NCBI RefSeq assembly: GCF_023516455.1
Contig: NZ_JAMGBA010000002.1
Location: 582,501-646,500, forward strand
Origin: Sphingomonas caseinilytica
GTDB lineage: Bacteria > Pseudomonadota > Alphaproteobacteria > Sphingomonadales > Sphingomonadaceae
Direction: 5' to 3'
Length of the DNA: 64,000 nucleotides
Shown here: piece after piece, positions 17,151-26,485 of the stretch
Layout of the letters: each line of letters starts with the position of its first letter
Numbering within the stretch: the first letter of the stretch is position 1
The notes under the pieces: model-generated
Database searches by the model: none
What the model saw: the letters and a program-made list of their open reading frames with translations, nothing else
What the model was told of the DNA's origin: nothing
Position numbers and translations under genes: made by a program

Positions 17151-19280
17151 TTAATGCGCCGCACCCTGTGCCGCCAGCGCGGCCAGAAGCAGCAGCGCGA
17201 CGATGTTGGTGATCTTGATCATCGGGTTGACCGCCGGGCCGGCCGTATCCTTGTACGGGTCGCCCACCGTGTCGCCGGTGACCGCGGCCTTGTGGGCTTC
17301 GCTGCCCTTGCCGCCATAGTTACCGTCTTCGATATACTTCTTGGCATTGTCCCAGGCGCCGCCGCCCGACGTCATCGAAATGGCGACGAACAGGCCGGAG
17401 ACGATCACTCCCAGGAGCAGCGCGCCGACGGCGGCAAGGCCCTGGGCCCGGTCACCGGCAACCAGCGAGATGCCGAAATAGACGACGATCGGCGCAAGCA
17501 CCGGAAGCAGCGACGGCAGGATCATCTCCCGGATCGCAGCCTTGGTGACGAGGTCGACGGTACGCGCATAGTCGGGACGCGAGGTCCCATCCATGATGCC
17601 CGGATTGTTGCGGAACTGCTCGCGCACTTCCTCGACTACCGCGCCACCGGCACGTCCGACTGCGGTCATGCCCATCGCGCCGAACAGATAGGGCAGCAAT
17701 GCACCCAGCAGCAGTCCGACGATGACATAGGGGTTGGACAGGCTGAACAGCGCGTTGAGGTCGGCATTGACGCCGATCTCCGCACCGAATTCCTGCAAGT
17801 CGGCGGTGTAGGCGCCAAACAGCACCAGCGCGGCGAGACCTGCCGAGCCGATCGCATAGCCCTTGGTCACGGCCTTGGTCGTGTTGCCGACCGCGTCGAG
17901 CGCGTCCGTCTTCTTGCGGACGTCTTCCTCGAGGCCCGACATTTCGGCGATGCCGCCGGCATTGTCGGTGACCGGGCCGTAGGCGTCTAGCGCGACCACC
18001 ATGCCGGCCAGCGCAAGCATCGCCGAAGCGGCGAAGGCGACGCCCAGCGGGCCTGCCAGCTGGAAGCTGACGATCACGCCCGCGATGATGACGATCGTCG
18101 GGAGCGCAGTGGACTCCAGGCTGATCGCAAGGCCCTGGATGACGTTGGTGCCGTGGCCGGTCTGCGACGCCTTGGCGATCGACTTCACCGGGCGATAATT
18201 GGTGCCGGTGTAATATTCGGTGATCCAAACGATCAGCGCGGTTACGGCTAGGCCGACGATGCTGACCCAGACGAGATTGATCGCCGGGAAGCTGAGGCCG
18301 CCCTTGGTGGTGATTGTCTGACTGAGATCGCCAAGCGCATAGACCGACGCTGCGTAGATGGCCGGGATGGCCAGGATCGTCGCCGTCCAGAAGCCCTTGT
18401 AGAGGGCGCCCATGATCGATTCCTTGGCGCCGAGGCGAACCATGTAGGTGCCGATGATCGAGGTGATGATGCAGACGCCGCCGATCAGCAGCGGCAGACC
18501 CATCAACGGGAGAAGCAGCGGCGATGCGCCGATCGCCAGCGCAATGCTGACCATCGTGATACCGACCGTAACGACATAGGTTTCGAAGAGGTCGGCAGCC
18601 ATGCCGGCGCAATCGCCGACATTGTCGCCGACGTTATCGGCGATAACGGCCGGGTTGCGGGGGTCATCCTCGGGGATTCCGGCCTCGACCTTGCCGACCA
18701 GGTCGGCGCCGACGTCGGCGGCCTTGGTGAAGATGCCGCCGCCCAAACGAGCGAAGATCGACACCAGCGAGGCGCCGAGCGCCAGCGCCGTGAGCGCGGT
18801 GACAACGGCCCGGTCATTGGGCGCATAGCCGCCCGGCCCGACGAGGTACCAGAACAGGACCGCAATCGCGAGCAAGGCAAGGCCTGCCACGAGCAGGCCG
18901 GTGACGGCGCCGGCGCGGAAGGCGACGGTGAGGCCGCTCTGCAGGCTGGTCCGTGCAGCTTCGGCGGTGCGGACGTTGGCCCGAACCGAGATGTTCATGC
19001 CGATGAATCCGGCAACACCCGACAGGATTGCGCCGATCAGGAAGGCGACAGCGCTGAGACCGCCGAGGAAGACAAAGACCAGCGCGGCGACAATGACGCC
19101 GACGATGGCAATGGTCGTATATTGGCGACGCAGGTAGGCGCGCGCGCCTTCCTGGATGGCGCCGGCCACTTCGACCATGCGCTGGTTGCCGGGCGAGGCG
19201 CGAAGCACCTGCTGGCTGGTGAGAATGCCGTAAAGCAGCGCGATAACGCCGCAGGCAATCGCGATGATGACCAGATTCAT
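17151..19280 (-). CDS. hppA: membrane-bound proton-translocating pyrophosphatase
   Basis: 709 residues with about 16 membrane helices. Catalytic blocks are present: [39 protein letters not shown] and the C-terminal [19 protein letters not shown]. The lysine in [16 protein letters not shown] marks the potassium-independent H+-pumping subclass (the K+-dependent type has Ala there). It couples pyrophosphate hydrolysis to proton export. It lies downstream of nusB-thiL, an arrangement familiar from sphingomonads, with its own terminator. Confidence 0.97.
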   Translation of the reverse strand: MNLVIIAIACGVIALLYGILTSQQVLRASPGNQRMVEVAGAIQEGARAYLRRQYTTIAIVGVIVAALVFVFLGGLSAVAFLIGAILSGVAGFIGMNISVRANVRTAEAARTSLQSGLTVAFRAGAVTGLLVAGLALLAIAVLFWYLVGPGGYAPNDRAVVTALTALALGASLVSIFARLGGGIFTKAADVGADLVGKVEAGIPEDDPRNPAVIADNVGDNVGDCAGMAADLFETYVVTVGITMVSIALAIGASPLLLPLMGLPLLIGGVCIITSIIGTYMVRLGAKESIMGALYKGFWTATILAIPAIYAASVYALGDLSQTITTKGGLSFPAINLVWVSIVGLAVTALIVWITEYYTGTNYRPVKSIAKASQTGHGTNVIQGLAISLESTALPTIVIIAGVIVSFQLAGPLGVAFAASAMLALAGMVVALDAYGPVTDNAGGIAEMSGLEEDVRKKTDALDAVGNTTKAVTKGYAIGSAGLAALVLFGAYTADLQEFGAEIGVNADLNALFSLSNPYVIVGLLLGALLPYLFGAMGMTAVGRAGGAVVEEVREQFRNNPGIMDGTSRPDYARTVDLVTKAAIREMILPSLLPVLAPIVVYFGISLVAGDRAQGLAAVGALLLGVIVSGLFVAISMTSGGGAWDNAKKYIEDGNYGGKGSEAHKAAVTGDTVGDPYKDTAGPAVNPMIKITNIVALLLLAALAAQGAAH

Positions 19281-19410
19281 GAAGTGAAATTCCCCTAGTT
19301 GACCCCTGGCACGGAAATCCGGTTTGCCCGGACGCCGCGAGTAAGCGGACCGAAAGGTGTAACGGGGAATATGGCGGTGGCAACCCGCCTCTTTTCAGGC
19401 GGTTGGCGAG

Positions 19411-19512
19411 TTAGCCGAGAAGGAGGGCGGCCGCCATGCCGGACGCGAGTCCGGCGATAGCGATGATCAACTGACGGGCGCGCAGTTCAAATATTCTGGG
19501 CGCGGTGTTCAT
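19411..19512 (-). CDS. putative 33-residue membrane protein
   Basis: An ATG-started 33-residue frame whose 26 first bases overlap the thiL 3' end. The peptide has a basic N-terminus (RARQ) and one hydrophobic helix IIAIAGLASGMAAALLLG. It is followed by a small hairpin (CCGCCT 19385-19390, AGGCGG 19397-19402). No homologue is known to me. The location between thiL and hppA and the helix make it plausible as a small envelope protein, but it may be chance. Confidence 0.35.
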   Translation of the reverse strand: MNTAPRIFELRARQLIIAIAGLASGMAAALLLG

Positions 19513-20425
19513 ATCCAAGTCGCTCCGGCAACGGCACTTCGCCCGCGGCGTCGAAGAGCTTCAGCCCTTTGCCGCCGACGAGTTCGCCGATCCGGGCAAG
19601 GATGGTCCCGGGTGGTAAAGAAAGCCCTAACGGATCGAAGTCTGCCGGCAGGGCAGCGAGCAGCGCATAGTCGTCGCCGCCGGTCGCGGCGCCCAGACGG
19701 GCTCGGCGGCCTGCGCCCCGCTCGGCAACAAAGGCCCGCGAGAGAGGAAGTTGATCGAGCCGGATTTCCGCACCGCAACCGCTGGCCGCGCATAGCCGCG
19801 ATGCATCGAGCAGGAGCCCGTCGGAAATGTCCATCATCGCCGTTGCATAAGGCGCCAGCAGCCGGCCTGTTGCGAGTTGCGGGACCGGTCGGCGATAGGC
19901 CTCGACCAGCGGTCCTTCCGCTTCGCTATCGTCCTTGAGCATCGCAAGGCCCGCCGCTGCGTCGCCAAGCAAGCCGACCACCCACAGCGCGTCGCCTGCC
20001 TTGCCCCCGGACCTTGAAGGAATTGAGCTGTCGCCGCGCCCGACGGCCGTAAGTCCGAACACCTTGGGCGCGTCGGGCGGAAGCGAGATCGTATCGCCGC
20101 CGATCAGTGGAAGCGAATAGGCTTCGCAGGCAGCAGCCACGCCTTCGATGAACTTCTCGTCCCATTCGCTATCGCTGCCGATCGTGAATCCCAACAGCGC
20201 GGCGACCGGCTCGGCTCCCTTGGCGGCGAGATCGCTGAGATTGACGGCAACCAGCTTCCACCCGACCGAGGCGGGCGGATCGATCTCTAGAAAGTGCACC
20301 CCTTCTGCGATCATGTCGTGAGTCATCACCAGATCGCCGATGACGGCGACATCGTCATCGAGGCCGCGCGCGGCGGGATCGGTCGCAATCAGCCTGAGGC
20401 GGTCGATGAGGGCGAGTTCATCCAT
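19487..20425 (-). CDS. thiL: thiamine-monophosphate kinase
   Basis: 312 residues of ThiL, which phosphorylates thiamine monophosphate to the diphosphate cofactor. The ATP-grasp-like signature region GLDDDVAVIGDLVMTHDM replaces the more usual GDDAA form but keeps the metal-binding aspartates; KLVAVNLSDLAAKGAEPVAAL, PLIGGDT and AMMDISDGLLLDASRLC are family blocks. It starts at 20425, 57 bases downstream of nusB, in the usual nusB-thiL order. Confidence 0.95.
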   Translation of the reverse strand: MDELALIDRLRLIATDPAARGLDDDVAVIGDLVMTHDMIAEGVHFLEIDPPASVGWKLVAVNLSDLAAKGAEPVAALLGFTIGSDSEWDEKFIEGVAAACEAYSLPLIGGDTISLPPDAPKVFGLTAVGRGDSSIPSRSGGKAGDALWVVGLLGDAAAGLAMLKDDSEAEGPLVEAYRRPVPQLATGRLLAPYATAMMDISDGLLLDASRLCAASGCGAEIRLDQLPLSRAFVAERGAGRRARLGAATGGDDYALLAALPADFDPLGLSLPPGTILARIGELVGGKGLKLFDAAGEVPLPERLGYEHRAQNI

Positions 20426-20482
20426 GTGCAGCGGACCAGCTTAGTCCGACTTCTTCCGCGTGGAAGGGCTAAAAGCCCCTAC

Positions 20483-20929
20483 TCAGGCCGGACGAGCGAC
20501 CTTAGCGATGGCGTCGAGGAGGCCGTTGACGAAGGCTTTTTCGCGCTTGTCGTAAAAGGCCTCGGCGACATCGAGATATTCGTTGATGACGGTCGCGACC
20601 GGGACATCGGCCCGCGCCAGCAGCTCATAGGCGCCGACGCGCAGGATCGCCTTCATCGGCTTGTCGAGCCGCTGGAGGCTCCAGCCTTCGGCGAGCCGCT
20701 CCGCGATCATTGAGTCGATTTCCTCGCTCCGCGCCAAGGCACCGGAAACCAGATCGTCGAAAAAGCTGATCTCCGCCTCGGCATAGGTTTCGCCCTCGAT
20801 TGTCGCGCCCAGCCGATGGTCGTGGAATTCATGGAGCAGGCGCGCGGTCGGCGTGCCTTCCATTTCCTGCTGATAGAGCGCCTGCACGGCAGCGAGCCGG
20901 GCGGCGGAGCGCGAGATGGAGCGAGTCAT
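20483..20929 (-). CDS. nusB: transcription antitermination protein NusB
   Basis: 148 residues, all-helical. The N-terminal SRSAARLAAVQALYQQEMEGT, central ERLAEGWSLQRLDKPMKAIL and C-terminal VATVINEYLDVAEAF followed by KREKAFVNGLLD match NusB. It acts with NusE/S10 in rRNA antitermination. It is preceded by the alpha/beta hydrolase gene and followed by thiL. Confidence 0.95.
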   Translation of the reverse strand: MTRSISRSAARLAAVQALYQQEMEGTPTARLLHEFHDHRLGATIEGETYAEAEISFFDDLVSGALARSEEIDSMIAERLAEGWSLQRLDKPMKAILRVGAYELLARADVPVATVINEYLDVAEAFYDKREKAFVNGLLDAIAKVARPA

Positions 20930-20950
20930 GATGGCCGGGCCTGTAGCCGC

Positions 20951-21841
20951 TCAGTCCGCGGCAAGGAAGGGGCCGAGGGCGGCAGCGACCTGGTCGGGCG
21001 CTTCCCACGGCGCGAAATGACCAACTCCCTTCAGGGGAATCACGTCAACATCGTCGCCGATCTCGCCAATGCCTTGAAGCTGGATCGGCAGCAGCGCCTT
21101 GTCCTCAAGCCCCCAGACGACGCGAACAGGAATGGCGATTTTCGGGAATGCGCGGAGCGTCCATTCCGGAAGATCGACCGTGATGCCGGGGAGCGGGACG
21201 ACGACATGCGATGAGCGGTACCAGTTCAGCATCGCGGTCAGCGCGCCGGGCCTACTCCATTGATCGATGTAAATCTGGCGCTCGGAAGGTGAAATCCGCG
21301 CCATGTCGACATGCCTGGCGAAGCTCTTGTCGAAGAAAGTGTCGAAACCCATCGCTTCGATACCGGCTTCCATCCCGGGACTTCGGAAGGCACGCATATA
21401 TTGGGACGCACCACGCTGCTCTTCGTCTTCGATCAGGCTCTTCTGGAAGATCAGCGGGTGCGGCGAATTGACGATTCCTAATCGAGTGATCCGCGGATTG
21501 GCGCGGATAGCCGCGGCCCAGGCGATGGCGCCGCCCCAGTCGTGGCCGACCAATGCGAACCGATCGATGCCAAGTGCGTCGGCCAGGGCGAAAATATCGG
21601 CGACCAGCGTGTCGGTGGCATAGGCTTCGACATCCTGCGGCCGGTCGCTTTCGCCGAAACCGCGAAGGTCAGGCATGACAAGGCGCAGCCGATCGCCGAG
21701 GCGCGGTGCAACTTCCCGCCAGGTGCGGTGGGATTCGGGAAAGCCATGCATCAGGATGACCGGCGGCGCGTCGTCCGGCCCGGCCAGCGCTACGTTCATC
21801 TCGATTCCGGTCGACAGCGCGACCCTGCGCTCACCGCTCAC
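20951..21841 (-). CDS. alpha/beta hydrolase, epoxide hydrolase/haloacid dehalogenase-like
   Basis: 296 residues from a GTG start at 21841 that overlaps the pirin stop. HGFPESHRTW forms the oxyanion loop, the nucleophile is an aspartate in GHDWGGAIAWA (Asp101), and the catalytic histidine is in GVGHFAPWEAP. An Asp nucleophile with HGFPE is typical of epoxide hydrolases and fluoroacetate dehalogenases. Substrate unknown. It is translationally coupled to the pirin-family gene. Confidence 0.85.
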   Translation of the reverse strand: MSGERRVALSTGIEMNVALAGPDDAPPVILMHGFPESHRTWREVAPRLGDRLRLVMPDLRGFGESDRPQDVEAYATDTLVADIFALADALGIDRFALVGHDWGGAIAWAAAIRANPRITRLGIVNSPHPLIFQKSLIEDEEQRGASQYMRAFRSPGMEAGIEAMGFDTFFDKSFARHVDMARISPSERQIYIDQWSRPGALTAMLNWYRSSHVVVPLPGITVDLPEWTLRAFPKIAIPVRVVWGLEDKALLPIQLQGIGEIGDDVDVIPLKGVGHFAPWEAPDQVAAALGPFLAAD

Positions 21842-22719
21842 GGATAGGTGACCGTCAGCGGCACTTCGGGCAGCGGAATGAATTCCTGGTCGTCTCCGGG
21901 GACCAGCGGGAAGCGGCGCGCCTTCCAATCCTCCTTGGCCTGGTTGATCCGGTCGCGCGACGAAGAGACGAAGTTCCAGAAGACATGGCGCTGCGTCGTG
22001 AACGCTTCGCCGCCCAGCAGCATGACCCTCGACGGCGTTTCGGCACGGAGCGTCATCGCCTCGCCCGGGGCCAGCACATAGAGAGTGAAGGGCTCCAGCC
22101 GATCCCCGTCGAAGCTCGCATCGCCCTCGGTCACAAGCACCGCCCGCTCATCGGCGCCTGCATCGATCGGGATGCTCGACCCGCCGCCGAGCAAGATGTC
22201 GGCATAGATAGTCTCGCTATGCTGGGTGACGCCGGCGGTCTTGCCCCAGAGGGTGCCCATCAGGACGCGGGCGGATACGCCGTCGGCTTCCACCAGGGGC
22301 AGGGCGCTGCTTTCGACATGTTCGAACGCCGGGTCCAGCTCTTCCTTGCCGTCGGGAAGGGCGAGCCAGGTCTGCATGCCGTAGAGGGACGGACCATCGG
22401 CCCGAAGCGCGGACGGCGAGCGTTCCGAATGGACGATGCCCTTGCCGGCGGTCATCAGGTTGATGGCGCCCGGTACGATGACCGCATGACTGCCGATGCT
22501 GTCGCGATGCTCGATCGCGCCTTCGAAAAGATAGGTGACGGTGGCGAGGTTGATGTGCGGGTGCGGGCGGACGTCCATGCCCTTGCCCGGCGGAAGGCGC
22601 GCAGGGCCGAACTGGTCGACGAAGATGAAGGGACCGACCATCCGGCGGGGCTTGGAGGGGAGGGTCCGGCGGACCTTGAATTCGCCCAGGTCGTGGGTGG
22701 TTGGGATGATCGTTTCCAT
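21838..22719 (-). CDS. pirin family protein
   Basis: 293 residues, double-stranded beta-helix (cupin) fold of the pirin family. The N-terminal metal-binding region contains DVRPHPHINLATVTYLFEG with its histidines, and HSERSP and MQTWLALPDG follow the family. Some pirins are quercetinases. The start ATG overlaps the bolA stop by one base, so it forms a unit with bolA and the alpha/beta hydrolase. Confidence 0.92.
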   Translation of the reverse strand: METIIPTTHDLGEFKVRRTLPSKPRRMVGPFIFVDQFGPARLPPGKGMDVRPHPHINLATVTYLFEGAIEHRDSIGSHAVIVPGAINLMTAGKGIVHSERSPSALRADGPSLYGMQTWLALPDGKEELDPAFEHVESSALPLVEADGVSARVLMGTLWGKTAGVTQHSETIYADILLGGGSSIPIDAGADERAVLVTEGDASFDGDRLEPFTLYVLAPGEAMTLRAETPSRVMLLGGEAFTTQRHVFWNFVSSSRDRINQAKEDWKARRFPLVPGDDQEFIPLPEVPLTVTYP

Positions 22720-23006
22720 CAGCCTTCTCCTGGCGCTTTTGCCTTGATGGTTAGTGCATGGACCCGCTCGCGCATCAGATCGCCGAGCGCGGCGTAGATC
22801 TTGCGTTGCCGTTCGACGCGGTTGAGGCCGGCGAAGGCAGGGCTTTCGATGAGGAGCGCGAAATGGCTTTCGCCGCGTGGATCATGACCGGCGTGGCCGA
22901 TATGCTGGTGGCTCTGGTCTTCAAGCTCCAGCCGGGTGGGCGACAGCGCGGCGGTCAGCCGCTCGATCATTTGGGCGGCAACGGGTCCGGTGGCGGCGTC
23001 AGGCAT
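22719..23006 (-). CDS. BolA family protein
   Basis: 95 residues with the BolA-like fold: ERLTAALSPTRLELEDQSHQH, GESHFALLIESPAF, and RVERQRKIYAALGDLM ending in ERVHALTIKAKAP. It carries a histidine pair near residues 33-37 that fits [2Fe-2S] sharing with monothiol glutaredoxins. It is divergent from the J-domain gene, 37 bases away, the arrangement seen in many alphaproteobacteria. Confidence 0.93.
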   Translation of the reverse strand: MPDAATGPVAAQMIERLTAALSPTRLELEDQSHQHIGHAGHDPRGESHFALLIESPAFAGLNRVERQRKIYAALGDLMRERVHALTIKAKAPGEG

Positions 23007-23043
23007 CGTTCCTATATAGAGGTGTTTGAGGAGCGAGGCACAA

Positions 23044-23616
23044 GTGGCGACACGGCAGACCAAATGGCACGGACGGGTAGATGGGGTGGAAACGCCCTGC
23101 TCGGTGCGCGGCTGCAAGGAGCCGGGGGAGTTTCGGGCGCCGCTGACGCCGTCGGATTTCGACGGGCCGGGCAATTGGCGCTGGCTGTGCCTCGAGCATG
23201 TGCGCGAACATAATGCCAAGTATAATTTCTTCGCCGGGATGAGCCCGGAGGAGATCGAGGCGGCCCAATCACCGATCGCGGGTTGGGAGCGGGCGACGCG
23301 CGCCTTCGCGCATAGCGGCGCGGACGCGGGCCCGACGTGGCGCGACTTCGCCGATCCGCTCGACGCCATCTCGGCGCGGTTCAGGCCGGAGGCGCGGCGG
23401 CGGGCCATTGACCGCTTCACCGCCAAGGAGCGCCATGCGCTGGGCGTGATGGGCCTCAAGGACGATGCGGACTTGCATAGGGTGCGCAAACGCTATTCCG
23501 AGCTAGTGCGACGCTATCACCCGGACCGGAACGGCGGCGATCGCAGCCATGAAAAGAAGCTGGGCGAGGTGATCGAGGCCTGGCAGACGCTGAAGGCCGC
23601 GAAGGCGTTCGAATGA
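23044..23616 (+). CDS. DnaJ-like J-domain protein
   Basis: 190 residues with a C-terminal J domain (about 128-190) and the HPD motif in RRYHPDRNGGD, which stimulates the ATPase of an Hsp70. The N-terminal half has CSVRGCKEPGEF and a later WRWLCLEHVREHN, a cysteine/histidine set that may bind zinc. GTG at 23044 was chosen over an upstream TTG because GAGG (23035-23038) sits five bases before it. It overlaps the next gene by four bases (ATGA). In other alphaproteobacteria this gene precedes cobS-cobT; here a 6.9 kb block intervenes. Confidence 0.9.
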   Translation: MATRQTKWHGRVDGVETPCSVRGCKEPGEFRAPLTPSDFDGPGNWRWLCLEHVREHNAKYNFFAGMSPEEIEAAQSPIAGWERATRAFAHSGADAGPTWRDFADPLDAISARFRPEARRRAIDRFTAKERHALGVMGLKDDADLHRVRKRYSELVRRYHPDRNGGDRSHEKKLGEVIEAWQTLKAAKAFE

Positions 23617-23912
23617 CGCACCTGAGGCTCTGGACGTTCGAGGTTCCCGCGGAGGCGGAGGAGCGGTTTGTCGCGGCCTATAAGTCGGACGGCGACTGGG
23701 CGCGGCTATTCGCGACCGCGCCCGGATTCATCCGAACCGAGCTGTGGAGGGCGGAAAGCGGGCTCTACTTGACCGCCGATTATTGGCGGTCGGCGGCGGA
23801 TTTCGAAGCGTTCCAAGCGAACCTTGGCGAAACCTATCGTCAGCTCGATGAGGAGCTGGAGGGCGTTTCCGGGGTCGAGACGTTCGTCGGTGCCTTCGAG
23901 CTGGCTGGCTAG
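23613..23912 (+). CDS. ABM-like dimeric alpha+beta barrel protein
   Basis: 99 residues resembling the antibiotic biosynthesis monooxygenase/dimeric alpha-beta barrel fold: MTHLRLWTFEVPAEAEERF, APGFIRTELWRAES and YLTADYWRSAADFEAF. Such small proteins vary from haem-degrading to unassigned. It overlaps the J-domain gene (ATGA) and meets the LtrA gene tail-to-tail with a four-base overlap. Function is not predicted. Confidence 0.7.
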   Translation: MTHLRLWTFEVPAEAEERFVAAYKSDGDWARLFATAPGFIRTELWRAESGLYLTADYWRSAADFEAFQANLGETYRQLDEELEGVSGVETFVGAFELAG

Positions 23913-25141
23913 CCCTTCGATCCGCTGAGCCGTTCCAGCCGCTCGGTCCAGCCGCCGTGGAAGGAGCCCCATTCCCAGAGCGCGATGACCAGGAAGCTGG
24001 CGGTCGCGGCTATGTGAAGCGTCAGCGGCTCCGGATGGCCGACGAAGGCCCAGAGGCCGATGAGCGCAAACAGGACCAAGCCGGCGCAATGCGACAAGGG
24101 CCAGAATTGCTGGCCGCTGGTCATCCGCTTGAACAGCATGGCACCGCAGATGAAGAGGATCGCGCCGCCCACAAGCGCCGCGACGAAATAGGGTTCGAGG
24201 TGGCCGGTAGGGTGGGTCAGCACCTGCTCGTCGGCGACGGCGATGACGATGATCCCGGCGACGATGGGGATATGACCATAGGTATAGGCCTGCCGCCCGA
24301 TGAGGCCGGGGCGGTCGTCATGCTCGATGAGTTCGCTGCCTCGCCGCGCCCCGACGTCGAAATAGATCCACCACATCGCGACCGATGAGATGAAGGCGCT
24401 GACGAAGGCGAGCACGGTTGCGTGCGACGGCTCCAGCTCCGCAAAAGTCGCGCCGGTGACGATGATGCTCTCGCCGAGTGCGATGATGATGAACAGTCCG
24501 GCGCGTTCGGCCATGTGAGCGCCACTGATGTTCCAGTCGGCAATGGTAGAGCGGCCGAGGCCCGGCACGTAGAAAAAGGTGGACGGACCCGAATATTCGA
24601 CTGCCAAGGCCGCCATCCACCACAGCAGCCGGCGATTGGGATCGGAGTCCAGCCCGCCGGCGATCCACAAGCAGCCCGATACCGCGAAATAGATGGTCGC
24701 CCGAAGCATGTTCTTCGTCGAACCGCGGCCGAGGCCTTCTCTGGCCCATGCTGTGTAGAACGTCCGGCCAACCTGGATCGCGACATAGGCGAGCGCGAAG
24801 GAAAGGCCGGCGGGTCCAAATGCCGCCGGGATCGAACTGGACAATACCATGCTGAGTAGCATCACAAGCAGCAGCACAAGACGAACCGGCGCCCGCCCGG
24901 GATCTAGCCAGTTGGTTGCCCAGGCGGTGTAGATCCATGCCCACCAGACGGCGAGGAACATCACCAGCGTCTGGAGCGCCCCCGCCAAAGTGTGATGTTC
25001 CAGCAGATAGTGCGATAGCTGGGTGACCGCGAAGACGAACACCAGGTCGAAGAACAGCTCCAGCGGGCTGACGCTATTGTCGACCTTTTCGCGGTCGTCG
25101 CGGAGGTGGGATGGGCGAGCCATGGGCTGCATCAGTCGCAT
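23909..25141 (-). CDS. low-temperature-requirement A (LtrA) family membrane protein
   Basis: 410 residues from ATG at 25141, which has GGGA about six bases upstream. The LtrA signature SPLELFFDLVFVFAVTQLSHYL is at the N-terminus, followed by about 11 membrane helices and the conserved ERAGLFIIIALGESIIVTGA block. The family was named for growth at low temperature in Listeria; its transport or enzymatic role is not known. It is the last gene of the minus-strand block beginning at 29751, overlapping none but ending tail-to-tail with the ABM-like gene. Confidence 0.88.
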   Translation of the reverse strand: MRLMQPMARPSHLRDDREKVDNSVSPLELFFDLVFVFAVTQLSHYLLEHHTLAGALQTLVMFLAVWWAWIYTAWATNWLDPGRAPVRLVLLLVMLLSMVLSSSIPAAFGPAGLSFALAYVAIQVGRTFYTAWAREGLGRGSTKNMLRATIYFAVSGCLWIAGGLDSDPNRRLLWWMAALAVEYSGPSTFFYVPGLGRSTIADWNISGAHMAERAGLFIIIALGESIIVTGATFAELEPSHATVLAFVSAFISSVAMWWIYFDVGARRGSELIEHDDRPGLIGRQAYTYGHIPIVAGIIVIAVADEQVLTHPTGHLEPYFVAALVGGAILFICGAMLFKRMTSGQQFWPLSHCAGLVLFALIGLWAFVGHPEPLTLHIAATASFLVIALWEWGSFHGGWTERLERLSGSKG

Positions 25142-25172
25142 TTCGTTCCCGAAACGCAAGCCCGATGGACCT

Positions 25173-25826
25173 TCAGTCGCGGTCAGGGGCTCCCAACGGG
25201 AAGTAGGGGCGGAAGGGCCGAGCATTCTCGACGCAGCGGCTGACGGGCGGCAGCGCCAACAGCTCGGCGCGAAGTGCAATGAGGCGCGGGCAATCTTCCG
25301 GAATGCGTTCGACCCAGTCGGCGTAGAATAAAGACGGGGCGGCGGCGCAGGTCACCAGCGAGACATGCGGTGGCAGGCGGTTTTCACTGAGCCAGGTTTC
25401 AATCCAGCGATAGGCCTGCAGCAGGCCCTGCTTGCCGCCCTCAACCTCGGCGGGGTCGGGAGCCTCCGCATTGGCGATATAGGCGTTCACGACCCGCTGC
25501 AGGTTCGTCATGACATAATTGTCGAAAATGCGGTCGAGCATCCGGGCGACAACCGCTTCGGCCGGATCGGCCGGGATCAACGGAGCGCTGCCGGGGTGGT
25601 GGACCGCGAGATATTCGATAATTGAGGTCGCCTCGATAATCGTCGTTTCGCCGTCGACCAGGACCGGGAACTTGCCCGCAGGATGGACGCGCCGGAGATA
25701 CTCCAGGTCGCCGGGATCGTAGGGCGTATATTCGCGGAATTCGAACTCGGTCCCGTTGGCGTAAAGCGGGATCAGCGCTTTCCACGAATAGCTGCTGAAC
25801 GGGTGACCAAATAGCTGGAGGCTCAT
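25173..25826 (-). CDS. glutathione S-transferase family protein
   Basis: 217 residues, thioredoxin-fold N-terminal domain (SLQLFGHPFSSYSWKALIPL, then GKFPVLVDGETTIIEATSIIEYL, the cis-Pro and glutathione-binding SNAIL-type segment) and an all-helical C-terminal domain. ATG at 25826 overlaps the stop of the DHFR-like gene (ATGA). It should conjugate glutathione to electrophiles, or reduce them; substrate unknown. Confidence 0.88.
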   Translation of the reverse strand: MSLQLFGHPFSSYSWKALIPLYANGTEFEFREYTPYDPGDLEYLRRVHPAGKFPVLVDGETTIIEATSIIEYLAVHHPGSAPLIPADPAEAVVARMLDRIFDNYVMTNLQRVVNAYIANAEAPDPAEVEGGKQGLLQAYRWIETWLSENRLPPHVSLVTCAAAPSLFYADWVERIPEDCPRLIALRAELLALPPVSRCVENARPFRPYFPLGAPDRD

Positions 25827-26485
25827 GCCTCTTCTTTCGACCATTTCTCCCGGCGTTCAAGTTCCGTCTCGCTCGGCTCTTTGGTTTCGAAGGTTCCGGT
25901 CTTCACGTCGCCCGCCGGCTCGTAGCTGGTGAGCACGACGCCGGTGTTGGTGACGAAGTGGTCGACCAGCTTCAACGTGCCGGGAGTTTCCGATCCGTCG
26001 AAGATGCGCTTGCCATGGCCCAGCACCACCGGGAAGGTCATCAGGACCAGCCGGTCGATCAGCCTTGCGGAAAGCAGCGGCGGATAGAGCATGCTGCTTC
26101 CCTGGATCAGCAGGTCGCGGCCTTCGCTTCGCTTGAGGTCGGCGATCGCTTCCGCCGTATCGCCGGACAGTCTCTCGCTATTGTCCCATTCCAGCGGATC
26201 GTCCGAGTGGGTCAGCACATATTTGTTGATGTGCTGGAATTTCTCCCCGATCGGATTGTCCTGGTTGTAGGGCCAGTAAGCGGCGAAAATATCGTAGGTC
26301 CGCTTGCCAAGCAGCAGATCATACTCGCCCATGATGACGTCTTCGAACGGGCCCATGTCCTCGCCCCACAGCGGCTGAACCCAACCGCCCAGGTTGAAGT
26401 CACTGGTGGGATCCTCTTCCGGACCGCCCGGCGCCTGCATGACCCCGTCGAGCGAGACGAAGACCGCGCCGGTGAGCTTACGCAT
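25823..26485 (-). CDS. dihydrofolate reductase family protein (RibD C-terminal type)
   Basis: 220 residues with the RibD_C/DHFR-like fold: KLTGAVFVSLDGVMQAPGGP, the LLLGKRTYDIFAAYWP nucleotide-site block and GRDLLIQGSSMLYPPLL. Members are NADPH-dependent reductases that often replace neither FolA nor RibD and whose substrates are unknown. The C-terminal 25 residues are charged and extend past the domain. It overlaps the PhnB-like gene by eight bases and the GST gene by four. Confidence 0.85.
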   Translation of the reverse strand: MRKLTGAVFVSLDGVMQAPGGPEEDPTSDFNLGGWVQPLWGEDMGPFEDVIMGEYDLLLGKRTYDIFAAYWPYNQDNPIGEKFQHINKYVLTHSDDPLEWDNSERLSGDTAEAIADLKRSEGRDLLIQGSSMLYPPLLSARLIDRLVLMTFPVVLGHGKRIFDGSETPGTLKLVDHFVTNTGVVLTSYEPAGDVKTGTFETKEPSETELERREKWSKEEA

